NCBI RefSeq assembly: GCF_027942865.1
Contig: NC_134510.1
Span: 31,990,663-32,054,662, forward strand
DNA from: Odontesthes bonariensis
Lineage: Eukaryota; Chordata; Actinopteri; Atheriniformes; Atherinopsidae
Direction: 5' to 3'
DNA length: 64,000 nt
Every line of letters starts with the position of its first letter. Positions within the stretch are counted from its first letter, which is position 1. Under the pieces are notes generated by a model. That model saw only the letters and a list, made by a program, of their open reading frames with translations. It was not told where the DNA came from and made no database searches. Shown in pieces: positions 25,401-35,145 of this stretch. The translations under genes and the position numbers were made by a program.

Positions 25401-26470
25401 CTTCTTCCTCGTCGAATTTCTGTCGCTCTACATACGTCATCTGGTATAAGTGATACAATTGGCTATGAATCGCGCGCAAAGCAGCATGGGAAGAACCAGA
25501 CGCCATTTGATAGACATTCGTAGCGCCCAATAAACGGCTCTAGGCATTCGTAAACCACGCCTCAAATACGAGAAAATGCACACCTAGTTCCCAGACCACC
25601 ATCTCATCGAGATGTGGACGCGTCAGCCAGGCTACTCATTGCCTAGAATCATCATGCTTTATTCCGGTTGTCTCCTCTGTTTCTGTGTGTTAACACATAA
25701 ACAGACCTCAGATTACACGGTCATGTTGTTTGAAGAAACAACAGAAATGAAGCACTTTGAGCGAGTAATTTAGCAATTTTAAGGTATAAAATAAGAATTT
25801 TAATAATTAATGAACAAAATGAATTTTGAACTCAGAAGTTTGACCCGATGGGAACGGATTTATCCAACTTTAGAGTTGTCACTTTTTCCTACAAACTCTG
25901 TGTTTTCCCAACAGGTCAGAAGGGCCCTAAAGGCCTTACGGGTGATCCAGGTAAAGGCCTGCCGGGACCAGATGGACCACAGGGACTCCGAGGTGCGATA
26001 CTCCTCCTCTTCACACACTAACTCCTGTCCTGATGACAAAATCTGTACTTGATACCTTAATTTCCTCTCACTTAAGTGGAACTAAATGTTTTTTCAAGGA
26101 TACGAGGCGTCTTATTCTCACTGCAGCTCAAATATTTTAAATCATACATTGTTTCTCTAAAGTTTTAAAATGAACTGTTAGCTTTTATCGACTGATGTTC
26201 ATTTTTAGCTGTTTTAAAGCAGAGACTCTGCTGACCTCTACGTTTTTATAATGACCTTTTCCAGGTTTGACGGGTGACCCTGCTGAACCCAAAAACGGTA
26301 TGGAGGGTCCCCGCGGGCCCCGTGGTTTTCCCGGCCCCGTGGGTCCTTCCGGTATGGTTGGAATCGCGGGCGTGCCGGGATTTTGCGAGGCGCGGGACTG
26401 CAGCATTCACGCGCCTGTGATGCGCAAAGAGCAAGGTTTGGTAAAAAGACCCGCGAGTGCAAAAATCTGA
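1019..26470 (+). CDS. FACIT collagen, type IX-like alpha chain (COL2-NC2-COL1-NC1)
   Basis: Twenty-six exons join with consistent splice phase into a 664-residue secreted collagen. Order: signal peptide (about 1-26), acidic non-collagenous segment (27-145), Gly-X-Y domain of 336 residues (146-481), short NC2 with three cysteines (494, 513, 517), Gly-X-Y domain of about 110 residues (526-635), and a tail with Cys637 and Cys642. Seen: COL1 carries two imperfections (GDPGKGLPG and GDPAEPKNG), and the tail has GFCE with a C-x4-C pair. Known: FACIT chains sit on the surface of collagen fibrils, and collagen IX chains have a COL2 of similar length and a GFCE-type C-x4-C end in alpha1(IX). Inferred: an extracellular matrix FACIT chain closest to type IX. 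No von Willebrand A or thrombospondin N-terminal domain and no COL3 is present. Alternative: a divergent member of another FACIT subgroup. Gene order and splice joins are strong; the exact family is less certain. Confidence 0.85.
3281..3590 (+). repeat. SINE-like dispersed repeat
   Basis: The segment has a tRNA-like promoter B box (GTGGTTCAGTCCC near 3348) followed by the words 'ccctgggaaagacactggcc' and a 3' part 'gtaaaagtgctttgaatggtt'. These match, from memory, a very common teleost dispersed repeat. A degraded 3' remnant of similar type lies near 58.95 kb. Exact ends and family are uncertain. Confidence 0.5.
4510..4682 (-). repeat. Fish dispersed repeat, inverted copy 1
   Basis: The reverse complement of this stretch resembles the repeat copies at 19937-20160 and 42235-42437. 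It shares the 'ggagacctgtccagg...cctgcctctc...gctgggata' core. It is shorter and more diverged than the other two. Confidence 0.6.
6010..8174. other. Introns 4 and 5 of the collagen gene
   Basis: Apart from exon 5 (7342-7485), this is AT-rich intronic DNA in which I see no repeat family, RNA gene or extra exon. Confidence 0.4.
8175..23888 (+). CDS. Collagen gene exons 6-22: main triple-helical domain (COL2-like)
   Basis: Exons: 8175-8228, 8351-8404, 8918-8971, 9196-9249, 9702-9755, 10693-10746, 11617-11670, 11877-11930, 12594-12638, 17285-17338, 17440-17493, 18227-18280, 21060-21131, 21601-21636, 22715-22759, 22892-22924, 23742-23888. Eleven are exactly 54 bases, the classic collagen unit; the others are 45, 72, 36, 45, 33 and 147. 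All but the last two begin with an intact Gly codon; the 33-base exon ends in GQ and the 147-base exon starts with Arg, which completes the GQR triplet. Every intron is phase 0, and the Gly-X-Y register runs unbroken for 324 residues here, plus 12 in exon 5. The protein is rich in lysine and charged triplets, as in FACIT rather than fibrillar collagens. Confidence 0.9.
11150..11455 (-). mobile_element. LINE reverse-transcriptase C-terminal fragment, degraded
   Basis: Read on the minus strand with frame changes, the segment gives [20 protein letters not shown] preceded by pieces resembling a 'VVCWGSSIRAS' block. That is the C-terminal end of the reverse transcriptase ORF of common fish non-LTR elements. 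Stops and frameshifts show it is dead. It lies in intron 11 of the collagen gene. The clade was not determined. Confidence 0.6.
12639..17284. other. Intron 14 of the collagen gene (4.6 kb)
   Basis: This is the largest collagen intron. It contains one GC-rich LINE fragment (12915-13520). The remaining 3.7 kb is AT-rich with no recognisable exon, and no collagen triplets were found in any frame. Confidence 0.5.
12915..13520 (+). mobile_element. LINE fragment: 5' region plus start of APE-type endonuclease
   Basis: A sharply GC-rich island in AT-rich intron. Near its end it reads [20 protein letters not shown] and then [14 protein letters not shown]. This is the N-terminal block of an apurinic endonuclease-like domain in fish non-LTR retrotransposons (GTWNV carries the conserved Asn). 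The frame is cut off at about 13520, where AT-rich host DNA resumes, so the element is a short internal fragment without reverse transcriptase. It lies in the same orientation as the collagen gene. It could belong to the same family as the fragment at 54239-54951, but the two do not overlap. Confidence 0.75.
18281..18332 (+). repeat. Short direct repeat after collagen exon 17
   Basis: Directly after the donor site, the unit 'gcgcaccatcaaatgaga' occurs twice, followed by a partial third copy. The likely origin is local slippage. Confidence 0.6.
18333..21059. other. Intron 17 of the collagen gene
   Basis: About 2.7 kb without exons. It holds one dispersed fish repeat (19937-20160) and otherwise AT-rich sequence in which I see nothing further. 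Confidence 0.4.
19937..20160 (+). repeat. Fish dispersed repeat, copy 2
   Basis: It begins 'atccatccattttctatacc' and runs through 'ctatcccagctgtcattggg' and 'agggcgccagtccatcac' to 'acatgcatgtttttggac'. It is clearly homologous to 42235-42437 in the same orientation and to 4510-4682 inverted. The family is very common in teleosts; its class is not determined here. Confidence 0.75.
21637..23741. other. Introns 19-21 of the collagen gene
   Basis: Apart from two small exons (22715-22759 and 22892-22924), the sequence is AT-rich, with a short (AT)n run near 23.59 kb. No repeat family or RNA gene was recognised. Confidence 0.35.
24448..26470 (+). CDS. Collagen gene exons 23-26: NC2, COL1 and NC1
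   Basis: Exons: 24448-24624, 24786-24876, 25915-25992, 26265-26470. Exon 23 encodes the NC2 segment beginning [18 protein letters not shown], similar in position and style to NC2 of collagen IX chains (which carry a D/EQ..IxxxC helix used for chain selection), then an NRT N-glycosylation sequon (Asn521) and the start of COL1. Exons 24-26 have phase-1 joins that split Gly codons. COL1 carries the two imperfections usual in FACITs and ends at GFCEARDC. The last 22 residues are basic. The stop is at 26468-26470. The intron between exons 24 and 25 holds a 511-bp transposon. Confidence 0.88.
25112..25644. mobile_element. Non-autonomous DNA transposon, 11-bp target duplications (element A)
   Basis: ACTCATTGCCT stands on both sides (25112-25122 and 25634-25644). 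Between them a 511-bp element begins AGCCTGG and ends CCAGGCT. A longer subterminal inverted repeat (core TTCCCATGCTGCTTTGCG) lies near 25.13 and 25.48 kb. Its interior holds a 48-codon ORF (25303-25449) starting [20 protein letters not shown] and continuing with a KFTFKKEQ motif. It resembles the first exon of RecQ-like helicases that are dispersed in fish genomes (inference from memory). The element sits in collagen intron 24. Element B at 40668-41813 has the same ends. Confidence 0.75.
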
Positions 26471-26892
26471 GCCTGAACACGAGGACCACCACGGGAGCGT
26501 AGAGTTTCTGGTGACAGCGTCGTGGCTCATCCCGGTGACAACACAGACGGGAGCTGGTTTTAATGGAGAAAAGTATCTTAAATACAGTTATAACAATGGT
26601 TTGTTTAAAAGCCGTGAGGAAATTGTCAGTCTATAGTATCATGGGGCGCCCCATTGACATCTCTGTGCAGAAACCAGATGACATAACCTTCCATATCAGC
26701 CAGAAAAGGCTTCAAGTAAACACTAACATCCTACAGAGGGTCAGACTTCATAAATATCCGAACTCTGCCACAATTGTTGCTGGAAAGATTCAGTCAAATC
26801 TGGTGTAATTTGATGGATCAAAAGTAAATTATTCCCCACCCACTTCCCTCCTGCCATTTGCTTTTTTCTCTTGTAAACGAAGAATGAATAAA
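26471..26892 (+). promoter_or_regulatory. 3' UTR and polyadenylation signal of the collagen gene
   Basis: Two overlapping AATAAA hexamers occur at 26887-26896, about 415 bases after the stop codon. The interval before them shows no other coding signal, so it is best read as the 3' untranslated region. Confidence 0.6.
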
Positions 26893-27530
26893 TAAATAAT
26901 GCTCTGTAAATATCATGTAAAGAATCTTAAATGCATGTGATGTGCTTTAAAATATGTTTCACATAAACTGATGTTTTTTTAACCCGAGTCTCCGGTTTGT
27001 CAGTCGTCACTTTTTCAAGATTTGGTTATGATTTTATTCTATTTATTTTTGGAGAAATAATCCCAGAAGTAGCCTAGTTTCAGATTATTTAAAGGGAGGC
27101 ATATTATGGAAAAATCTCCTTTTTTCTGTGCTTGAGAGCATATATTTGGGTGTCTGAAGTCACTTCCAACTCTTCCAACTTCCAACTGGCATTTTGTTTT
27201 GGGCCCCATAAATTCAGTAAACCCTTCTGATCAGAGGGTAAGTTATGTCACTTCTCAACATTATCCAACCTTTTCCCTCTGTATCTCAGCCTAACTTTAG
27301 TTTAGATGTTCGCTTTACCTCAGGACCGAAAGCTTTTTGCTTTGCTATTAACATTAAATTTCTTAATTGGTTATCTTGGTCACATAACTGAAGAATTGAA
27401 TAAGCTAATAATGGTCAAGCAGTATTTTTCTTGTACAAGTACCGTAAGTCTAACTGTTACATACAGTGTGTCATTAACAGATATAGAAATAAAGATAAAT
27501 TAAGCAGACTGGTTTAAGATTGAAAGTGCA

Positions 27531-27536
27531 TTTATT
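27531..27536 (-). promoter_or_regulatory. Candidate polyadenylation signal of the minus-strand gene
   Basis: AATAAA on the minus strand, about 2.1 kb after the stop codon of the Cys-rich protein gene. Closer signals may be used; the choice is not proven. Confidence 0.3.
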
Positions 27537-27993
27537 TTTTTGTTTTGCAAAAGATAGAAAAATAGTCACACTAGGGGATATTTTACATTCACAGTATAAA
27601 GATAAAAAAAAACAGTGCAATATTTTTCATGGCAAATTATTGACTTTGGTGGATTCAGTTTCCCAAAACAGTACAAAATGAGGAAAAAAAACTGGCCGAG
27701 GGAAAAATAAATCTGTTCTAAAATCAAAACGAATGACAGGGAGTCCACAGCACGCTGAACAAAAGCACCAATATCATCTGATTGGTCTGAGTGGTTAATG
27801 CATACAGATGTTAGTTCCCTTTTTCTGTAAAGTTTCCCTTCTAAATGTTGTTAACCAAGCTGATCAAAACAAAGTCGTGGAGCAACAAAGAGCATCGACA
27901 GAGTCTGTGAACTAAACTGGAAGAACTTTTGACAAAGTCTGAAAACACAAACAGTTGGATTTCTCACTGATTTATAACATGAGGCTCAGTTAA

Positions 27994-28012
27994 AATATAT
28001 ATATATATATAT

Positions 28013-28048
<36 letters not shown>
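27994..28048. repeat. (AT)n/(AC)n microsatellite
   Basis: A compound dinucleotide run of AT with a short central AC block, seen directly. Confidence 0.95.
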
Positions 28049-28053
<5 letters not shown>

Positions 28054-28653
28054 TAATAACTATTCTAAATATATCCTTCATGGAACCTTGATCAGTGTGG
28101 CATCAGTTCATTTAAGTTAGAGAACTATAATTGTTTGTTATCTGCTGAGTATCATTTAATGAAGAAATAGAGAACCAGAGATATTCAATGATGTTGGATA
28201 AATTAATCCCCCATCAGTGTGTCATGATTTTAATGTTACTTGTGACTTGTAGTGAGAATTAAGTTGACTGCGGATAACGTGAAATTCACCATGAGTCCAA
28301 ATGTTTCTCTTCCCAGGAACCAAAAAATAAAGTTTACATGTAGTTTGTGCTCATCGAAATTGCATAATTGGTGTATCATGTACAATCTATTCATCATCAT
28401 TTTTATTTTACAAATGTAACTTGGTAATAGTTTGAGAACTTTAAGTTAACTTAGTGTAAAAAGTTTTAAACTCCCATAGAAACCCACACAAATAAATATG
28501 TTTATAGATAGATAAAAATAAATAAAAACAAAATAGACATTAAATAAATTACCTGAGCTCCCGAACACAATTGATTTCCCCATGTTGTTCTTTTTAAGCC
28601 TTAAGGATATTATTGCTGGTATTGTAGTTTCTTACTTTAATTCATTTGCTTGT

Positions 28654-28726
28654 CAAGTAGGATTTCTTATTGGTCTGGCTGCCTAAAAGCTTTTTAGGCA
28701 GCCAGACCAATGAGAAATCCTACTTG
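28654..28726. repeat. Near-perfect inverted repeat (35-bp arms, 3-base loop)
   Basis: The arms 28654-28688 and 28692-28726 are complementary except for one position, which would be a G-U pair if transcribed. The loop is GCT. It probably lies in the 3' UTR of the minus-strand gene. Confidence 0.9.
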
Positions 28727-29624
28727 AGATCAATAAGATGAATAATCCATCAGTGTTTAAGATAAATGTTAGGAAAAAAGTTTAAAAATTGACATTTGCT
28801 CTGTAGCTTTGGTTGCTACAGGACTTATACTATCCGGTATATATACAGCTGAGATGTGAGAAGTGAACTGTCAGTGGTTAAACCCAATCCTATAATATAG
28901 CAGCAAGGATGATGATTTAAGTTTCTAATTTTTGGATTGTCCCACAGACTCATGTTGTGATCAGATGCTCTTTCTTGCTCCAACAGCCGATACTTTTACT
29001 CCAAGTTTGAGTTGCTGATAACTTATATCCTTCAATAATTTATCCTACATCCAGATTAGATGATAAATCTGAACAAATGTGCTTCACAGCAAAAGATTTT
29101 TTTTTTAGTGCAAAAACAGAATTGTTTGGAAACAAGCCCTCCTCATCTAACATGTAAACACCATACTGGCAGGCTCGAATTCAGTATTATGACATCATCT
29201 CCTAACTCTAGAAATACTAGTTTCTTTAAATTTAAGGTGGTAAAACTACATTTTAGGGTTTAAAGGATTTGATTTAAAAGAAAAAAAAAGTGCAATCAAA
29301 TTCAAAGTACATAGTTTAGCAAATCAACTACAATAAACCTTTTGTATACATGAGGTGAAATGTTTCTCTGAGATCAACAGTACCTTCTGGGGTCTATGGG
29401 GAAAAGGAATGCTACTAGCTTTTTATCTGATCTTGGCTTATTCTTGGTTTAATCTATATAGCAGTGTTGATCTGTGAACTCTAAATCTTTGTAAATACAG
29501 CCCTGATATGTGACCAGAAATAGATATGTGCCTTGTAAAGTGCCACATAAAGTAAAGTGCAGAGGACAGCAAGCATAGAAATAGAGTTTCTCTTGCAGCT
29601 TTGCATAGCAGATGACTTGTCAGA

Positions 29625-32600
29625 TCACTCAACCATCAGATACCATCCGATCATCAAGGCCACCAGCAAATAAAGCGAACCTACAGAGGAGAGAAAAATA
29701 AAATCAGCTCACAGCAGCTCCAACTTTCCAGCAATGAAATCAATGAGCAAATTCATTTTAGCCTCAGCCATGTAGACGGATGTTAACTCAGACCCAACAA
29801 TTAAAGCACTACCATGAAATTAGATCCTTAATCACTATTGTAACTCCTCCACAGTGTTAAAGATGATAGATAGATAAATACTTTATTAATCCCAAGTTGG
29901 GAAATTGTTTTGTTTTGTTGCAGCAGCATACAGTAAAGATATGAAAACAATTAAAGTAGTAAAAACAAGCAAATAGAATAGAATAAAATAAGTAAATAAA
30001 TATAAAACAAAATAAAATAAAATAAAAATAGCAAATATAAACATTCACTATGTATTTTTCTTGTGGTAACTAGTTATGTTGCGTGCTAGTTTTCCAGTTC
30101 AAGTATGCATAAACCATTTAATCTTACAAATTTGACCATAAACTGGACAATAATTTACCTAATAAACATAATGCTCTGTCAAAGAAATCAGATAACAGCA
30201 ATAGAGGGAATGTCCATAGGTCAAGGTTCCATCCAGAAATCCAGTTTCTTCATACGTATACTCATTTCTACTCCTGAAAAATTCAGGGCGCAGAGCCTGA
30301 ATTCTGGCGTATAAAACCCTGCATGCCTGGTTATACGTCAGAGGGGAATTTGTCAGCAAAAGCAAGGTGACAAGAACTCAAATTATTAATCCAGTTTTGT
30401 AAGTACCACCAGTGATTATGCAATTTAAACTTTTGTGGTAAAAACAGTCAAACTGCGGTGCATGTTTATAGCCAACTCATTCACTTTCACCTGTGTTGTT
30501 AAATTCAAACAGACAGATCAACGATGTTAGAGCCATGAAGGTTGCATGGACTATGCATAGGAAATGATGAGTACAGTAGCTCATCTAAATATTATACAAT
30601 CAGGATTTTCATGTTAGAAATCACGTGTTCACTGTAAATCCACTTTTATGAGCCTGGATTCCAGTTGTCTTAACAAAATGCAGATATTAATTTGGCTTAC
30701 AATAAAAAAAGATAACCCTGAATTCTTGCTGACTCTGGGCGTGCATTAAATTACACAAAGGTTGTTTCCCATTTTAGACATTTTTCTGTGTTTTTGCACC
30801 AGTTAAACAGACTGTAGACTATATTAAGTCACTAAGTGTGATTCTGTCACTTGATAGGCATAACTAAACACCCGAATAGCACCAATGACATCACATACAT
30901 TCCTCTTTGGAGACTCCAAACTCAATAGCAATATGTTTACTGATATCACCAATCAAGCAAGGGGTAGTGGGATTTTCATACGGACTTCCATAAAATCTGA
31001 CTTCTTTATTAAACCACCAGAGCCACCTCTAACAGGCAACAATAAATGATACAGGTTTAAGGCACTTCTGCAATGGCTTCATTTTTCAGACAAGAACTTA
31101 GGTCTATCTTTTATAAAACAGTCTTTTTTTACAGTCATTGGTCATTTTAACAGGCAGCTGTTTCCCATTTTTTTCTATTTGCATTGGATTAGATACAGCC
31201 ATCTTGTCTTTCAGGCCTCTAAAATGTAATATAGTGGGACAGCTTTCTTCTAAACTTCCTGTTCATTCATAAGTACAGCTATCAGGGTTCAGAGGGCAAT
31301 CTTTTGAATTTGTGACGGAACATGTTCAACTTAACACAAAGTTTTAAGACAAAACCTATCAAAATCTGTGCAATATAAGACAGTATAAAGATATCTAAAA
31401 CCTGGCACTTCAACACCCACAATGCAGCAAAGCTGCATAGATTAGTGCAGCCGCACAGTTAGCAGTGCCGACACTGAGGTCTTCTCACAGCGTGGAATCA
31501 CCGTAGATAACGACTTTGATACTGTTGCAACAACTAAAGTGTCTCTTAAAGCTCTATGTAATCGACTGGTTCTAACAGTCCAAATGCTAAATCATTTGTT
31601 ACTTTTAAAGTGAATGTTTTACTATGAAAAAACACAATCTATGATCTTGCCGCCAAGCCTCCCTCAAAAGCCTCCTGGCTCACAGTTTAGGTTTTTATAA
31701 CTTTGCATGTTCTCTGTTAACTTTAACAACATTAAAATTAGTCATAGATTTTAATGTGCCTCTTGAATGCAGCAAACTGAGTTTGAGTCAATGAGTCCAT
31801 GGAGTGCTTATGGTGGAAAATCAGAACTGTCAGAAATCAGAACACCTCGACTCACCTTGACCTCCATGTGGCATCCCAAAGGAAGGGGAGTATTGGCATT
31901 CTCGGCTGAGGTAGACAGTTGTACTCTCCTTAGTCACACCCATCTGTAAACATTTTATGCCACTATTTAGATCCAAACCCACGTTTCTGCTTTACTCTTG
32001 AGATGGCTGTGACTTCCATCTCTAAAGGAATTAGGCTGGTATTAGTGTACAACATACGTTGGTGCACACCGAGGAGAGGTTTACATTGATGCAAGCGTCC
32101 AAGGTCATCCTGCTACCTTCGATATTCTTGCACGGAGGACGGCAAGTTTTCGAGTTCCCTTTAGTGTGACCAAATGTCTACAAGAACAAAGCAAAAACAC
32201 ACATAGAAATAAAAATGACTTTTTGAACAGTTACTATCTTCACCACAACTCCCATGTGGGGTGTCATGGGGACTTAATTACTTTTCAGAAGTGAGATACA
32301 TTATCTTAATGGCTCAATCTGTTACAATGACAGCATTAAATCATTTAAACATAGTTCCTCAAAGCTTCTTCCAGACATGCTTGTGAAAGTGATTTGCCAA
32401 TCGCACAAGATTAGATAGTATATCAACTAAAGTTCTCATTCACCAACTGGAATGCCACACAGTGTTTGAGTAAAACATAGCAAAGGTGGATAGATGCCAG
32501 TGAAGATATCCCTTTTTTACATGTTTAAGCGTAAAAGGAAAGCAGTACATGCCTGCAATGGGCTATGCAGGGCGCTTAGCATGTACAAGGACATGCTAGG

Positions 32601-35145
32601 TGCATTCAAGTGACAGCTGATATGATGTACAGTTTGAATGAATTCAACTAATGCTGATCATTCAGTCCAAGCTGCAGAAATAAGAATAAGTGACAATCAG
32701 GTGACTCTTTGAAATGCACCGAATGCTGCGAGTGTTGCAAATATGACGTCTTTTTGGGACTCCTGAGTTCAAATTACAAGCACACATTCAAAGACGTCAA
32801 AGCAGTAATGTTAATCTTTTAAACAAATGATCCGGAGGGAAGACATTTTGTTAGAAGATTGGGCAATCTCCGGAAAAAAAAATAATGGTGCGGCGTAGTT
32901 TGTCTTTGTTTTTTACAAACAATTGCTTTAGAAAATGTAATTCAATTTGCACCTGCAAATTTGGTATTACATTATTCTTGCTAACATTGCAGTGTCATAA
33001 ATCACCCTCCTGTCCACTCATGCACCTCTGCCTACTAATTATACTAATCTGCTTGGATTTAATAAAATCCAAGCAGATTATCAGACTATTTCAGTAAACT
33101 ATCAATATTTTACACCAACGCTGACAGGTGAGTTGTCACATGACAGGTAATTCTTACCGTTGCAAAACACATAGCAATAAATTGTTGGAAAGTAATGTAC
33201 TTTCCACGGTAGGAGTTTTTAAGGGAACTACATAGAGAACAGAAAATATTACCAAACGAGGAGTGATTTAGGACACAGGCTTAATGCTAAGACTAGCCTT
33301 GCAAGATGCTCACAAAAACAGAGCTAAAACACTGAGAGTTAGCAGGTTTACCTTGGGTTAATCCTCTGCGGGCCGTGAACCTCTGTACAAAAATTCACAA
33401 CAATCCACCAAACAGCTGTTCAGATATCTGAATCTACTTCAGAGTGGTGCATCAATTATTGCAGCATTTAGCTAAACATTGATACAACATAACCTGTAAG
33501 CCATCATATTGTTCTCAAGCTAGAACAGAGTGACATCTTAGATGAACTTGAAGGTTTTATTGTACCGTGTCGTTTGCGGTCCAAGTGTTCTCACATGATG
33601 GTTGAAAAGGCACTTTAGGGCTCCCACAGCAGGAGGTGAACTGTGTAATCTCCTTCACCTCTGAGTTGCTCCCCACATACACCACAGCCACTGCAACATA
33701 TACAGAAGAAGAAGAAATTAAGCAAGCTCTTACCCTCTGTTCACCTGTTCTTGCTTCATTTTCACTGGCAGATTTTGGCATTGATTTTACACTTCTTGCC
33801 ATTTGGTGATGGAAATTGGGGATGATTGAAACTGATGATTGTTCTCTGAGATACTCACAGACTCCTTGGACTACACCAATCTGACAATCTGAAATTTTGC
33901 CCAGACAAAATGTATTCATGTTTCATTTTGTAAACACATAAAGGTAGTTCAGCTGGTGCTCTTTTAAACATCTAAAGAAACTAGTGTTTTCTTTTTACAC
34001 AAGGGATCTGTTGATGTGAAACCTAATATGTAAATATTAGTAAATAATAATATTAGTACATTTTTTGTTGATACAGTTATATGAATGAATTTGTGTTCAG
34101 AAAGTTTGTTTATTTTTTACGATGCCCTAGTTCACTGTTTCCCAGACACTAAAGAGAAAGTAAATGTAAAAAAAACAAACAATCGATAGCCGCTATCATC
34201 CAGCTGCCACATTCTTTTTACATCTATGTTGGTATTTCACAATCTGTGCATCGCTCTGTTTGTTCAGACTTTCTCCACATCATTATTAGTATCCACAGTA
34301 AGGATCTCTGTACTGTTTTCTGTTTCAGTAAGACCTATTGCAACTACCCCCTCTCCTTCCTTAATACATGACTGTTAGATTCTTTGGGGCCAAACCTGCT
34401 TTTATATTTGATGTCAAAACAGACTGATAGTAGTGGCAATCAAACACTTAAGATATACAAAAACAATCGCTTTAAATCTGATCTGTGTTTACAATCCAGT
34501 GAAGATTAAATAACAAGTTGTGCAAGTGAAACGATATCATTTGTGACTTACCCTTTATACGTTTTAGGCTTGTGTTACTTTTTTTAAATATATTTGCCCG
34601 CTGTCAACTCAATAAGGGGGACATATTGGAATAGTTTAGACTAAGACAAGTATCCGATTTACTTAGAGAATATGAAAGCAAAACAAGTGCCATTACATAT
34701 TATTTACTTCATTCATAGAGGGGAATTTCCCAACCCGTTTTCAAGTGTAGCTGTCACTTTACACGTTGGAAAGTTCTGGAATCCCGGGGGAATACCCGAC
34801 CACGCGGCTTTTACTTTCAGTTATTTATTATGTTATTTATATGTTACTAAATATATCAGAAATAACATTTTGTTACAGAATTACACAATAAACGCCGAAG
34901 CACTGAAAATAAGCTACAGTACATTTTAGTTACAGTTATACGAAGGATCTATTATCGGAAAAAGGCTGCAGAGTCGCTGCTCCGCTAAGTGAGCGTAAGA
35001 ATTTAACTTTACGGGGTAAAATCCACCGGTCAGCACTAATAACACTTCAACCGTATAACATAATAAAGTCTAAACTGTTGAAATACTCACATGAAAACAC
35101 ACAACTGCGAAATACACCGTTCGACATCATTATAGCGGCTTTCAT
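29625..35145 (-). CDS. Unidentified cysteine-rich secreted, probably GPI-anchored protein
   Basis: Five exons on the minus strand (35145-35091, 33690-33566, 32177-32058, 31943-31856, 29680-29625) join in phase 1,0,0,1 into 147 residues. Seen: an N-terminal signal peptide-like stretch (MKAAIMMSNGVF then SCVFSLAVVYVGS), a mature part of about 100 residues with eight cysteines (39, 40, 51, 72, 76, 89, 98, 116), including motifs SCCGSP and TCRPPCKN, two N-glycosylation sequons (Asn58, Asn93), and a hydrophobic C-terminus LYLLVALMIGWYLMV with only Glu after it, preceded by HGGQGS. That layout fits a GPI-attachment signal, or a type I membrane protein with almost no tail. The cysteine spacing is not a normal Ly6/uPAR pattern and I recognise no family. 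All donor and acceptor sites are canonical. Its start codon lies 138 bp from that of cd83 on the opposite strand. Confidence 0.75.
29850..30050. repeat. Dispersed repeat with 'gatagataaatactttattaatccc' type end
   Basis: The word 'actttattaatccca' after a GATA run, followed by a cagcagcata block and A-rich sequence, is typical of a fish dispersed retroposon end. It lies in the last intron of the minus-strand gene. The family was not determined. Confidence 0.5.
30051..31855. other. Intron 4 of the minus-strand gene
   Basis: AT-rich sequence with no further exon, RNA gene or repeat family recognised. Confidence 0.35.
33045..33080. repeat. Perfect 16-bp inverted repeat
   Basis: TAATCTGCTTGGATTT at 33045-33060 is followed, after AATA, by its exact reverse complement at 33065-33080. 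It lies in intron 2 of the minus-strand gene. No function is assigned. Confidence 0.9.
34720..34731. promoter_or_regulatory. Consensus NF-kB-type site upstream of cd83
   Basis: GGGGAATTTCCC is a symmetrical kB consensus. It lies 553 bp upstream of the cd83 start codon, inside intron 1 of the divergent gene. A weaker kB-like word (GGGGGAATACCC) follows at about 34785. Human CD83 is known to be induced through NF-kB, so a role here is plausible but inferred. Confidence 0.5.

Larger units (their letters stand above)
26897..29624. other. Convergent intergenic region and probable 3' UTR of the minus-strand gene
   Basis: The stretch has no coding region. A minus-strand AATAAA (plus-strand TTTATT at 27531-27536) could end a roughly 2-kb 3' UTR of the gene at 29625-35145. 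The region also holds an (AT/AC)n microsatellite and a long hairpin. Confidence 0.4.

Noticed and set aside
33557-33919. 120-codon minus-strand frame taken as a single-exon gene
   Set aside because: Only its part from 33690 to 33566 is used, as exon 2 of the Cys-rich gene; the upstream part precedes a good acceptor site.
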